Assembly (NCBI GenBank): GCA_030146295.1
Contig: JASLCD010000188.1
Span: forward strand, 1-21,493
DNA length: 21,493 bases
Direction of reading: 5' to 3'
Source of the DNA: Chryseobacterium sp.
Lineage (GTDB): Bacteria; Bacteroidota; Bacteroidia; Flavobacteriales; Weeksellaceae
Shown here: piece by piece, positions 7,496 through 13,296 of the stretch
Numbering within the stretch: the stretch's first letter is position 1
How the letters are laid out: each line of letters begins with the position of its first letter
The notes under the pieces: generated by a model
Database searches by the model: none
What the model saw: the letters and a program-made list of their open reading frames with translations, nothing else
Told to the model about the DNA's origin: nothing
Translations under genes and position numbers: made by a program

Positions 7496-7531
7496 AATAA
7501 AGAGCTGCCCAAAAATGAGCATCTCTTTATT
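7496..7531 (-). terminator. Intrinsic terminator after the PhnB-like gene
   Basis: AATAAAGAG (7496-7504 on the plus strand) pairs with CTCTTTATT (7523-7531). The inner part adds about five further pairs around an A/T loop. On the minus strand it is followed by a T-rich stretch. It begins 21 nt beyond the stop at 7552 and ends 22 nt before the next start codon. Confidence 0.75.
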
Positions 7532-7551
7532 ATCATTAGTTAAATATAAGA

Positions 7552-7983
7552 TTATTTTGCATATCCTTCATTATAGTTCACCATCCAATGAACACCATAC
7601 TTATCCTGGAAGCATCCAAAATAGTCTCCCCAAAACTGATCTTCAATCGGCATTTCTACATTTCCGCCATCAGAAAGTTCTTTAAAAATTCTGTCTGCTT
7701 CAGCTTTTGAGTCTGGGAAAATAGACACATAATTGTTATTTCCTACGGTAAGCGTCTGACCAAATCCGGGTACGATATCAGATGCCATTAAAAGATCTCC
7801 TCCAACAGGCAGCGCAATGTGCATTACTCTGTTTTTTTCTTCTTCTGAAAGGTTTTCAGTTCCGGGAGCATTTCCCATTTTATGAACTCCACCAACGAAT
7901 TCACCCCCGAAAACCGTTTTGTAAAAATTGAACGCTTCCTCAGCTGTTCCATCAAAATTTAGGTATGGATTTAATTTAGCCAT
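7552..7983 (-). CDS. Single-domain PhnB-like VOC protein
   Basis: This 143-residue protein starts MAKLNPYLNFDGTAEEAFNFYKTVFGGEF in the plus-to-minus reading and ends DKYGVHWMVNYNEGYAK, the standard limits of a PhnB-type VOC domain. The key features are the N-terminal NFDGTAEEAFNFY helix, the central VMHIALPVGGDLLMASD strands and the GCFQDKYGVHWM signature. It is related to each half of the two-domain gene at 5775-6641. Such proteins are common in soil Bacteroidetes and their ligand is unknown. The gene has its own terminator and a 92-nt upstream gap containing TAACTTTA, a possible degenerate -7 box. Confidence 0.88.
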   Translation of the reverse strand: MAKLNPYLNFDGTAEEAFNFYKTVFGGEFVGGVHKMGNAPGTENLSEEEKNRVMHIALPVGGDLLMASDIVPGFGQTLTVGNNNYVSIFPDSKAEADRIFKELSDGGNVEMPIEDQFWGDYFGCFQDKYGVHWMVNYNEGYAK

Positions 7984-8075
7984 GATTTTTAATTTTAAAG
8001 TTATTATTATAAGATATAGTTTCTACTATGGATCCATTAAGGATTAATTAATTTACTATGAATAAAAAAACACAC

Positions 8076-8852
8076 TTAATGGTTTAAAAATTTCTCTACT
8101 TCCCTGACGGTAAAGTCTATTAGATTGGTATCCATACTTCCGTCAAAGTCGGGCATCATATAAGTACCATGAGTGGCAGGAAGGATCATTACTCGTGAAT
8201 CTTTTACCAAACGCCACATTGCCGCAACATGTTCAGGCTTCATCACATCCTGATCACCGCTGATGAATAATGTGGGTGCTTTTATAGATGTCAGCACCTC
8301 ATCATTCCAGTCTTCAAAAGTCTGCATCCTTTTACAGTCTTTGTCAAAAAGATTTTCCAGTTTTGAAAAATCAGGATTGAGACTCAGAAAGTTTATTTTA
8401 AAAGGTTCGGGCATGGATTCAAAAGTGGCTTGCTGCATGCCTTCAAAAAAGCCATCGATCATTCCTTCTTTTTTATAAAATGCAGAGGCAACGATTAATT
8501 TTTCTGCAATTCCCGGATGACGATGGGCAATCTGCATCACGGTACTTCCCCCATTGCTGAATCCCCAGAAGGAGGCTTTTCCGATGTTTAATTCTGCTAA
8601 AAGTCCGGCCACATCATCAGCATCCTGTTCAAATGTTTCAGGAATATAGCGGTGTTCGCTGCGTCCATGGTTTTGCAGGTCGATCCCAATGAGCTGGAAC
8701 TTGTCTTCCAGTCTTGCGATGACTTCTTTAAAATCGTACAGAATGGATGAACCACCGCCATGAATCAAAACCAGGGGTTTACCTGATCCATAAATTTCGT
8801 AATACAATTGGATGCCATTGACTTTTTTATAGCCTTTTTCTACTGGATCCAT
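8076..8852 (-). CDS. Alpha/beta hydrolase
   Basis: This 258-residue alpha/beta-hydrolase-fold protein has the oxyanion-hole HGGG motif at 31-34, nucleophile Ser99 in GFSNGG, probable acid Asp202 in SGDQDVMKPEH and His228 in ATHGTY. The cap region (about 125-185) is helical and short. There is no signal peptide. The motif combination is that of small esterases, lactonases or C-C hydrolases; the substrate cannot be chosen. The ATG at 8852 lies 2 nt after the stop of the DinB-family gene upstream, so translation is probably coupled and the two proteins may act together. Confidence 0.9.
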   Translation of the reverse strand: MDPVEKGYKKVNGIQLYYEIYGSGKPLVLIHGGGSSILYDFKEVIARLEDKFQLIGIDLQNHGRSEHRYIPETFEQDADDVAGLLAELNIGKASFWGFSNGGSTVMQIAHRHPGIAEKLIVASAFYKKEGMIDGFFEGMQQATFESMPEPFKINFLSLNPDFSKLENLFDKDCKRMQTFEDWNDEVLTSIKAPTLFISGDQDVMKPEHVAAMWRLVKDSRVMILPATHGTYMMPDFDGSMDTNLIDFTVREVEKFLNH

Positions 8853-8854
8853 TA

Positions 8855-9379
8855 TTAATATTTAAGGTTTTCGTTCACATCATACTTCATTCCCGGATAG
8901 TTCAAAATCCTGCGCATGAGGCCCATCTGTCCGCATAGATAATCTTCACGGCCAATGCACATTCCTGCAAAATTGAGTTTTGTTTCTTTAACGAAGGGAA
9001 TATTCATCCCTATTTCAAACATCTCCTCCAATTCTTCGTCAGTTACTTCCAGCAGTCTCTGATATACTTTAGAAGAAATGGCGTGAAAATTATCCTTCAG
9101 CTCAGTTAAAGTTGGATATTTAAAGCTTTCATCCAATGCTTTCCCCTGAAAAAACAGGTCACTGTAAGGATCTTCTTCCTGTATTCCCAGTACCCAGCCC
9201 AAGCCGTAGCGCATGTTAACAAAGTTTCCAGCCATCCACACGATGTGATTGGTTTTATTTTCAATTCTTTTCAATGCATCTTCTTCCGAAATACCATCCA
9301 AAACATTCATAAAGCTTTGGGAATGCATTCTGTAAGCCGGAATAATGACTTCCATTTTTTTTGATTTTGGTGTGTCCAT
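8855..9379 (-). CDS. DinB-fold protein with degenerate metal site
   Basis: This 174-residue protein has the four-helix-bundle pattern of the DinB/YfiT group: NKTNHIVWMAGNFVNMRYGL (42-60) and CIGREDYLCGQMGLMRRILN (141-160). DinB-fold thiol transferases use three His as metal ligands, one in the first segment and two in an H-x3-H-x-GQ motif. Here the first His (45) is present, but the other two positions are Arg144 and Leu148, while the GQ-G-RRIL context is intact. It may therefore be a non-enzymatic relative. The gene is coupled to the downstream hydrolase (2-nt gap). The leader immediately upstream is a heptad repeat array (9386-9420). Confidence 0.85.
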   Translation of the reverse strand: MDTPKSKKMEVIIPAYRMHSQSFMNVLDGISEEDALKRIENKTNHIVWMAGNFVNMRYGLGWVLGIQEEDPYSDLFFQGKALDESFKYPTLTELKDNFHAISSKVYQRLLEVTDEELEEMFEIGMNIPFVKETKLNFAGMCIGREDYLCGQMGLMRRILNYPGMKYDVNENLKY

Positions 9380-9385
9380 TTTTAA

Positions 9386-9420
9386 TTAGAGATTAGAAGT
9401 TAGAAATTAGAGGTTAGAAT
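9386..9420. repeat. Heptanucleotide tandem array TTAGANN x5
   Basis: Five consecutive 7-bp units read TTAGAGA, TTAGAAG, TTAGAAA, TTAGAGG and TTAGAAT. The first five bases are invariant and the last two vary. The array begins 7 bp upstream of the start codon of the DinB gene and so would form most of its untranslated leader (as NNTCTAA units on the minus strand). Confidence 0.9.
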
Positions 9421-9541
9421 GTTGGAGAAACGCAAGGGAGCTAAGGGTTTTACAAACCATACGTTTTTAAGGCGCGAGGATTTTCTCTTCGATAAAATTA
9501 TACGTATCTAAAAAGACAATACTCATATTTCAGCGATGTAC

Positions 9542-9571
9542 TTGTCATCCGAGCAAAGCAAGGAATCTAAG
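9542..9571. repeat. Dispersed extragenic repeat, copy 2
   Basis: GTCATCCGAGCAAAGCAAGG followed by AATCTAAG is the inverted counterpart of the segment at 1012-1040. It is followed by a short GCAGAT-rich stretch (CGCAGATCTTGGAGATTTTG and GCAGATGG) that also looks like a flavobacterial intergenic repeat. Confidence 0.5.
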
Positions 9572-9680
9572 TGTAAGATTCTCTCGCAGATCTTGGAGAT
9601 TTTGCAGATGGTTGCAGGTATTATTTTGCTTAATCTGTTTTTCTCATTTCTGACAAGGTTAGGAGTCTAAAAATAGCATG

Positions 9681-10142
9681 TTATTTTATAGCACCCGGTT
9701 TTCCCAAAATTCTGCGGAGATAACCCAGCTGTCCGCTGTGGTAAATTTCATGAAGGCTTAGCGTTGAAATATCTTTAACCATTTCAGCCTGAAAGCTTTC
9801 AAGAGTACTGAGCTTTGCTTCCAGCTTATCCTGAGATTGTTTCAGATAGGATTTTAAATCTTCAAAATTGACCAATTCATCTTTTCGATCTAAAGGCATT
9901 TCTCCTCTGTTATAGAAGGAAAATTGTTCGCTGTCCCAGATAGATTCTTCTCCTAAAATATTCAGTAAAGGATTTCTGATGTAGATTAAATGTCCCAGAA
10001 TCCAATTCATACAATTGGCTTCACCATTGGGAAAAATCATAGATTCTTCATGGGTAATACCGTCAATATTCATAGTAATCACATAATAGGTACTGACTAC
10101 CTGATTTTTTATGATTTCTATATCATTCGATTGTACGTTCAT
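9681..10142 (-). CDS. DinB-fold protein with intact His triad
   Basis: This 153-residue protein is read from the ATG at 10142 (MNVQSNDIEIIKN). An upstream in-frame ATG at 10202 would overlap the preceding VOC gene and adds a non-conserved stretch. The DinB/YfiT four-helix bundle is indicated by NWILGHLIYIRNPLL (46-60) and LHEIYHSGQLGYLRRILGKPG (130-150). The three expected metal ligands are present: His51, His131 and His135. Proteins of this fold include bacillithiol/mycothiol-type S-transferases and many uncharacterised members. It shares the GQ-G-RRIL-PG ending with the degenerate DinB protein at 8855. It lies 28 nt downstream of a VOC gene in a probable operon. Confidence 0.88.
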   Translation of the reverse strand: MNVQSNDIEIIKNQVVSTYYVITMNIDGITHEESMIFPNGEANCMNWILGHLIYIRNPLLNILGEESIWDSEQFSFYNRGEMPLDRKDELVNFEDLKSYLKQSQDKLEAKLSTLESFQAEMVKDISTLSLHEIYHSGQLGYLRRILGKPGAIK

Positions 10143-10170
10143 ATTATATTTATTTTTGTGATGTAACGGG

Positions 10171-10581
10171 TTATTCTGTCGGCATTTGAGAAACATCTCC
10201 ATGCATTACTTCCCACTGATGGCCATTGATATCTGCAAAACTGCTTTGATACATCCATCCGTAATCTACAGGCTCACTGTATTTTGAACCCCCGTTTTCA
10301 ATAGCTGTTTTTACCATACCATCCACCTCGTCCCGGCTGCTTACTCCGATGGCAAGGAGTACCTGAGTAGTATCTCCTTTCGCAAAAGGTCTGTTGGTAA
10401 AGGTTTGGAAAAACTCTTCTTTGAGAAACATCGTATAGATGTGATTTTCTTTCATTACTACACATATGGCCTTCTCATCTGAAAACTGTTCATTAATAGA
10501 AAAGCCAAGTTTTGTCCAGAATTCTCTGGTTTTTTGAACGTCTTTTACGGGTAAATTGACGTAAATATCGGTAATGTTCAT
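10171..10581 (-). CDS. VOC (glyoxalase-fold) protein, duplicate B
   Basis: This 136-residue single VOC domain starts MNITDIYVNLPVKDVQKTREFW and ends in WMYQSSFADINGHQWEVMHG followed by SQMPTE. It is about 60% identical to the adjacent gene at 10679-11086, with the same ends and one residue length difference. Relatives are often annotated as glyoxalase/bleomycin resistance or extradiol dioxygenase-like; the typical metal-binding His/Glu set is not obvious, so catalysis is uncertain. The upstream spacer, including a palindrome and -7 box, is also a duplicate of the one in front of the sister gene. Confidence 0.9.
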   Translation of the reverse strand: MNITDIYVNLPVKDVQKTREFWTKLGFSINEQFSDEKAICVVMKENHIYTMFLKEEFFQTFTNRPFAKGDTTQVLLAIGVSSRDEVDGMVKTAIENGGSKYSEPVDYGWMYQSSFADINGHQWEVMHGDVSQMPTE

Positions 10582-10609
10582 TTTGTAATTTTTAGTGGTG
10601 ATTATTATC

Positions 10610-10617
10610 CAAAATTA
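10610..10617 (-). promoter_or_regulatory. -7 box of VOC duplicate B promoter
   Basis: TAATTTTG on the minus strand matches the Bacteroidetes TAnnTTTG exactly. The expected -33 TTG position, 18 nt upstream, reads CAG, so the promoter looks weak by itself. The centre of the palindrome at 10639-10654 lies 33 bp upstream of the box centre. Confidence 0.55.
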
Positions 10618-10638
10618 CCAGGATATGGTAAGAATCTG

Positions 10639-10654
10639 CTTGCCATAGGGCAAG
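10639..10654. promoter_or_regulatory. Palindromic candidate Crp/Fnr operator (VOC duplicate B)
   Basis: CTTGCC-ATAG-GGCAAG is a perfect 6-bp inverted repeat with a 4-bp spacer; the inner form TTGCC-N4-GGCAA has the 5-N4-5 geometry of FNR-type sites (TTGAT-N4-ATCAA). There is no T tract after it, so it is unlikely to be a terminator. It is the near-identical duplicate of the site at 11146-11161, next to the Crp/Fnr gene. Confidence 0.55.
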
Positions 10655-10678
10655 ATTTAATTTTTATTCGGATTTAAA

Positions 10679-11086
10679 TTATTCGGTCGGCATCTGAGAC
10701 ATATCGGCAAAAGTGATATTCCAGCCGTGCCCATCCGGATCCCAAAAAGAATTCTGGTACATCCATCCATAATCCTGAGGCTCTTCATGTTGCCATGCAC
10801 CATTTTCTACTGCGGTCTTCACTACTGTATCTACTTCTTCACGGCTGTTCAAACCTACTGCTACAAGAACCTGACTGGTATTTTCTTTGGCAACAGGTTT
10901 ATTGGTAAAGGTCATAAAATACTCTTCCTGCAGAAACATGACATAGATGGTGTCATTCAAAACAACGCAAGCTGCTTTTTCATCTGAAAACTGTTCATTA
11001 ATTGCAAAACCTACCTTGGTCCAGAATTCTTTTGTTTTCTGCACATCTTTTACCGGAAGGTTCACATAAATTTGATTGACTTTCAT
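10679..11086 (-). CDS. VOC (glyoxalase-fold) protein, duplicate A
   Basis: This 135-residue protein is read from the ATG at 11086 (MKVNQIYVNLPVKDVQKTKEFW). An open frame continues to 11128 but runs through the promoter. It is a single VOC domain with ends NSFWDPDGHGWNITFADMSQMPTE, the sister of the gene at 10171-10581. The pair differs mainly in the middle (EEPQDYGWMY versus SEPVDYGWMY and surrounding residues) and in the last strand. The gene directly follows the Crp/Fnr gene; its promoter lies in the 77-nt spacer and has both a TTG and an exact -7 box. Confidence 0.9.
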   Translation of the reverse strand: MKVNQIYVNLPVKDVQKTKEFWTKVGFAINEQFSDEKAACVVLNDTIYVMFLQEEYFMTFTNKPVAKENTSQVLVAVGLNSREEVDTVVKTAVENGAWQHEEPQDYGWMYQNSFWDPDGHGWNITFADMSQMPTE

Positions 11087-11116
11087 TTTCTGTAATTTTA
11101 GTGTTAAACTGTTATC

Positions 11117-11145
11117 CAAAATTACCAAGGTGCAATGAAAATCAA
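11117..11145 (-). promoter_or_regulatory. Promoter of VOC duplicate A
   Basis: TTG (11143-11145), an 18-nt spacer and TAATTTTG (11117-11124) match the Bacteroidetes -33/-7 pattern on the minus strand. The predicted start point is near 11113, giving a leader of about 27 nt. The palindrome at 11146-11161 abuts the -33 element. Confidence 0.65.
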
Positions 11146-11161
11146 CTTGTCATAGGGCAAG
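11146..11161. promoter_or_regulatory. Palindromic candidate Crp/Fnr operator (VOC duplicate A)
   Basis: CTTGTC-ATAG-GGCAAG is a 6-N4-6 inverted repeat with one mismatched pair. It starts 3 bp past the last coding base of the Crp/Fnr gene and is centred 33 bp upstream of the -7 box centre, about -41 relative to the predicted start. This is the position from which class II Crp/Fnr activators work. Confidence 0.55.
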
Positions 11162-11163
11162 AT

Positions 11164-11763
11164 TTAATTTTTCTTAGGATGGGAAACTATTTCTTTGCGG
11201 ATACGGCTCAAAGAAGTGTCTGTAACTCCCAGATAGGAAGCAATCTGCTTCAAGGGTGCAAATTGTATGACTTTAGATTTCTGCTCCAGCAGATTAAGAT
11301 ATCTTTTGGTTGCTGACAGGGTGAACATTTCTACAGAGCGCTGCTTATAGGCAAAAAGCTCCTGCGACATCCATGATCTTCCCCATTCTCTTAGGTTGGG
11401 AATTTTATGGAATAATTCCTGAAAAGTATCATAATCCAGCCTCCAGCATTCACAATCTGTAATACAAACGATATTTTCCTGAGAAGGAATTCTTTGAAAC
11501 ATTGATAAGACTTCAATAATCACTTCATTTTCAACGAAAAAATGGGTAGTTACTTCATTCCCGTTAAAATCGTTTACATAGGACCGTGCCAGCCCACTTT
11601 CAAGAATATAGTATTCATTTGCCGTTTTTCCTTCTTCAAGAATGAAATCACCTTTCTGAAAAGATGTTTTCTCGTGAGCCTGAAATATCTCATCCAGTTC
11701 TTCACGAAAAAAAAAGGGAAAGTCATAGCAGGCTTCTAAGGCTTTATTGGTCATTGGTGTCAA
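11164..11763 (-). CDS. Crp/Fnr family transcriptional regulator (1)
   Basis: This 199-residue protein has a cyclic-nucleotide-binding-type beta roll at about 25-125 (FQKGDFILEEGKTANEYYIL, then GLARSYV and FFVENEVI) and a C-terminal winged helix-turn-helix at about 168-193 (APLKQIASYLGVTDTSLSRIRKE). The phosphate-binding Arg-Ser pair of true cAMP receptors is not recognisable, and there is no N-terminal Cys cluster as in FNR, so the inducer is unknown. The recognition helix keeps the S-R pair of FNR (SLSR), but FNR Glu209 is replaced by Thr. A second ATG at 11754 is possible. It is followed directly by two VOC genes with matching palindromic promoters, the likely targets. Confidence 0.92.
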   Translation of the reverse strand: MTPMTNKALEACYDFPFFFREELDEIFQAHEKTSFQKGDFILEEGKTANEYYILESGLARSYVNDFNGNEVTTHFFVENEVIIEVLSMFQRIPSQENIVCITDCECWRLDYDTFQELFHKIPNLREWGRSWMSQELFAYKQRSVEMFTLSATKRYLNLLEQKSKVIQFAPLKQIASYLGVTDTSLSRIRKEIVSHPKKN

Positions 11764-11902
11764 TTTTTTTTAAGACTTAAAAATAAAATTTTTAATTGAA
11801 TTAAGAGCAATAAATATTAAACAAAGCATTGAATATTTTTACAAAAAGCACATACCACATTGAAATTAAAGGCATTTTGGAACTCATATCTTTTAAACAC
11901 TC

Positions 11903-11965
11903 CTTTAATCACCCCGTCAAAAATTCTTTGAATTTTCGCTACTCCTCCTGAGGATGGGAACGAGT
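11903..11965. repeat. Degenerate flavobacterial intergenic repeat
   Basis: The stretch ACCCCGTCAAAAATTCTTTG followed by AATTTTCGC and a CTCCTCCTGAGGATGGGA block matches from memory a common Flavobacteriia intergenic element (CACCCCGTCAAAAATTC type with a CTCC/GGAG half). It contains an AAAATTC-TTT-GAATTTT hairpin (11920-11936) that might also help stop transcription from the DUF763 gene. The rest of the 236-nt gap is AT-rich leader of the Crp/Fnr gene. Confidence 0.45.
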
Positions 11966-11999
11966 ATAGAAATTGTAAGCTTTTTAGAGGAAATATTTT

Positions 12000-13211
12000 T
12001 TAAAACAGGGAAAGTTGTATTGCTTTCGGAGCAGTGGGTTTCTGAGCATCACCGAAGACGGTCTTGCCGCCGAAACGCCACGAGTTTTGTCTTTCCTCTT
12101 CAATGACCTTCCGGATATCAAAATCCGGAGTAAAATCTTTTTCGGCATTGGTGACAATCTGGTGAAGTTTATTTAAAGAATTTAATTTATCAGAATTTCC
12201 CAGCTTGGACTTTTCAATGCCTTTTCTGAGAATACTGATACTTTCGTCGTAGGTATTGACAGGAACGGGGAAAGGATGTCCGTCTTTCCCTCCATGAGCA
12301 AAGGAAAACCTTGCAGGATCAGCAAATCTTGATGGTGCACCGTGGATCACCTCACTTACCAAAGCCAGTGACTGCATGGTTCTTGGCCCTACACCTTCCA
12401 GCATCAGCAGATCTTCAAAATTCTGAGGCTGCTGCTCCCGGGTAATATATAAAAGAGCTCCCAGACGTTTCAGGTCTACATCAGAAGCCTGAACATCATG
12501 ATGAGCAGGGAGGATCAATCTTGCAAAATCTTTCATCACTTCTGCAGAATCGGTATGGGAAATATCTAAAATTCCTTTTCTGTTCCCTGAAGCTTCGGTA
12601 TCGGTAAGGTTAAGAATCTTTCCTCTTGAAATTCCGTTGATCCCAGTATGAGGTTGTTCTACAAATGATGTGATATTTTCAGAATGCCAGTGATATCGTC
12701 TTGCTGTTCCGTCTGACTCATGCATACCCTGCTGAATAACACTCCAGTTTCCGTTATCAGATAAAATAAAATTATGCAGATACAGCTGATATCCGTCCTG
12801 TATGGCTGTATTGTCTACTTTTGCAGAAAGCTTACTGGCTCTTACCAGATCTGTTCCGTTAAGTCCCGTTTTATCAGCAATTCTGATCAGTTCTGATGGT
12901 GTTTCCCGGGAAAGCTTTCCTTTTCCTCCACAGATATAAAGACCCAGAGACTGTGAGTTGGGATTAACAGAACGTTTCAGTGCTCCCATTACAGAAGTGG
13001 TAATTCCTGAAGAATGCCAGTCCATTCCCATTACAGCTCCAAAACTCTGAAACCAGAACGGGTCTGCCAGCCGGCGCAGCACTTCGTCTTTACCATAATC
13101 CATGAGAATAACTTCAATAATAGAGAGTCCCAGCACAGACATACGCTCATACAGCCACGGCGGTACTTTGCCATAGTGAAGGGGTAAATCTGCAGTTCCT
13201 GATCGCTTCAT
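12000..13211 (-). CDS. DUF763 family protein with HhH motif and C-terminal clamp-binding motif
   Basis: This 403-residue protein matches the DUF763 family over its length (MKRSGTADLPLHYGKVPPWL, the G-M-D-W-HSSGITTSV segment at 62-74, and the HHDVQASDVDLKRL segment at 237-250). Residues 271-290 (LEGVGPRTMQSLALVSEVIH) form a clear helix-hairpin-helix like that of HhH-GPD DNA repair enzymes, followed by DPARFSFAHGGKDG. The last five residues are QLSLF, the textbook bacterial beta-sliding-clamp-binding pentapeptide. Together these suggest a nucleic-acid role linked to replication or repair, but the family has no established function known to me. It lies 85 nt downstream of the TetX-like gene, with a 20-bp palindrome in between. 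Confidence 0.88.
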   Translation of the reverse strand: MKRSGTADLPLHYGKVPPWLYERMSVLGLSIIEVILMDYGKDEVLRRLADPFWFQSFGAVMGMDWHSSGITTSVMGALKRSVNPNSQSLGLYICGGKGKLSRETPSELIRIADKTGLNGTDLVRASKLSAKVDNTAIQDGYQLYLHNFILSDNGNWSVIQQGMHESDGTARRYHWHSENITSFVEQPHTGINGISRGKILNLTDTEASGNRKGILDISHTDSAEVMKDFARLILPAHHDVQASDVDLKRLGALLYITREQQPQNFEDLLMLEGVGPRTMQSLALVSEVIHGAPSRFADPARFSFAHGGKDGHPFPVPVNTYDESISILRKGIEKSKLGNSDKLNSLNKLHQIVTNAEKDFTPDFDIRKVIEEERQNSWRFGGKTVFGDAQKPTAPKAIQLSLF

Positions 13212-13254
13212 TCTCTTTTTAAAATGTAAAGGTAAGTTTTCTTCGTCTTACTAT

Positions 13255-13274
13255 TTAATGATCAGGATCATTAA
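13255..13274. promoter_or_regulatory. 20-bp palindrome upstream of the DUF763 gene
   Basis: TTAATGATC, two bases (AG) and GATCATTAA form a perfect 9-bp inverted repeat. It lies 44-63 bp upstream of the DUF763 start codon and 23 bp after the TetX-like stop. No T tract follows on the minus strand, so an operator is more likely than a terminator. The binding protein is unknown. Confidence 0.45.
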
Positions 13275-13296
13275 TTTGTGTCGTTATCATTCTGCC

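Larger units (their letters stand above)
9380..9680. other. Intergenic spacer made of repeats
   Basis: About 300 bases without a gene. From the left it contains the heptad array (9386-9420), a block with AAGG-CGC-AGG motifs (about 9424-9490) that resembles the motifs at 892-910, the extragenic repeat copy 2 (9542-9571), and a GCAGAT-rich stretch (about 9585-9620). No clear promoter for the DinB gene at 8855 was found. Confidence 0.65.

Noticed and set aside
7474..7536. An upstream extension of the SRPBCC frame adding 21 residues.
   Set aside because: It runs through the terminator hairpin of the preceding gene, and homologues begin at MDPIKI.
10143..10202. A 20-residue extension of the second DinB protein overlapping the VOC gene.
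   Set aside because: The extra residues are not DinB-like, and the ATG at 10142 has an A/T-rich leader in the normal style.
11792..11804. TTAATT-G-AATTAA palindrome upstream of the first Crp/Fnr gene as an autoregulatory site.
   Set aside because: It consists only of A/T apart from the centre, lies in an AT-rich leader and does not match the CTTG-CAAG sites, so it is not called.
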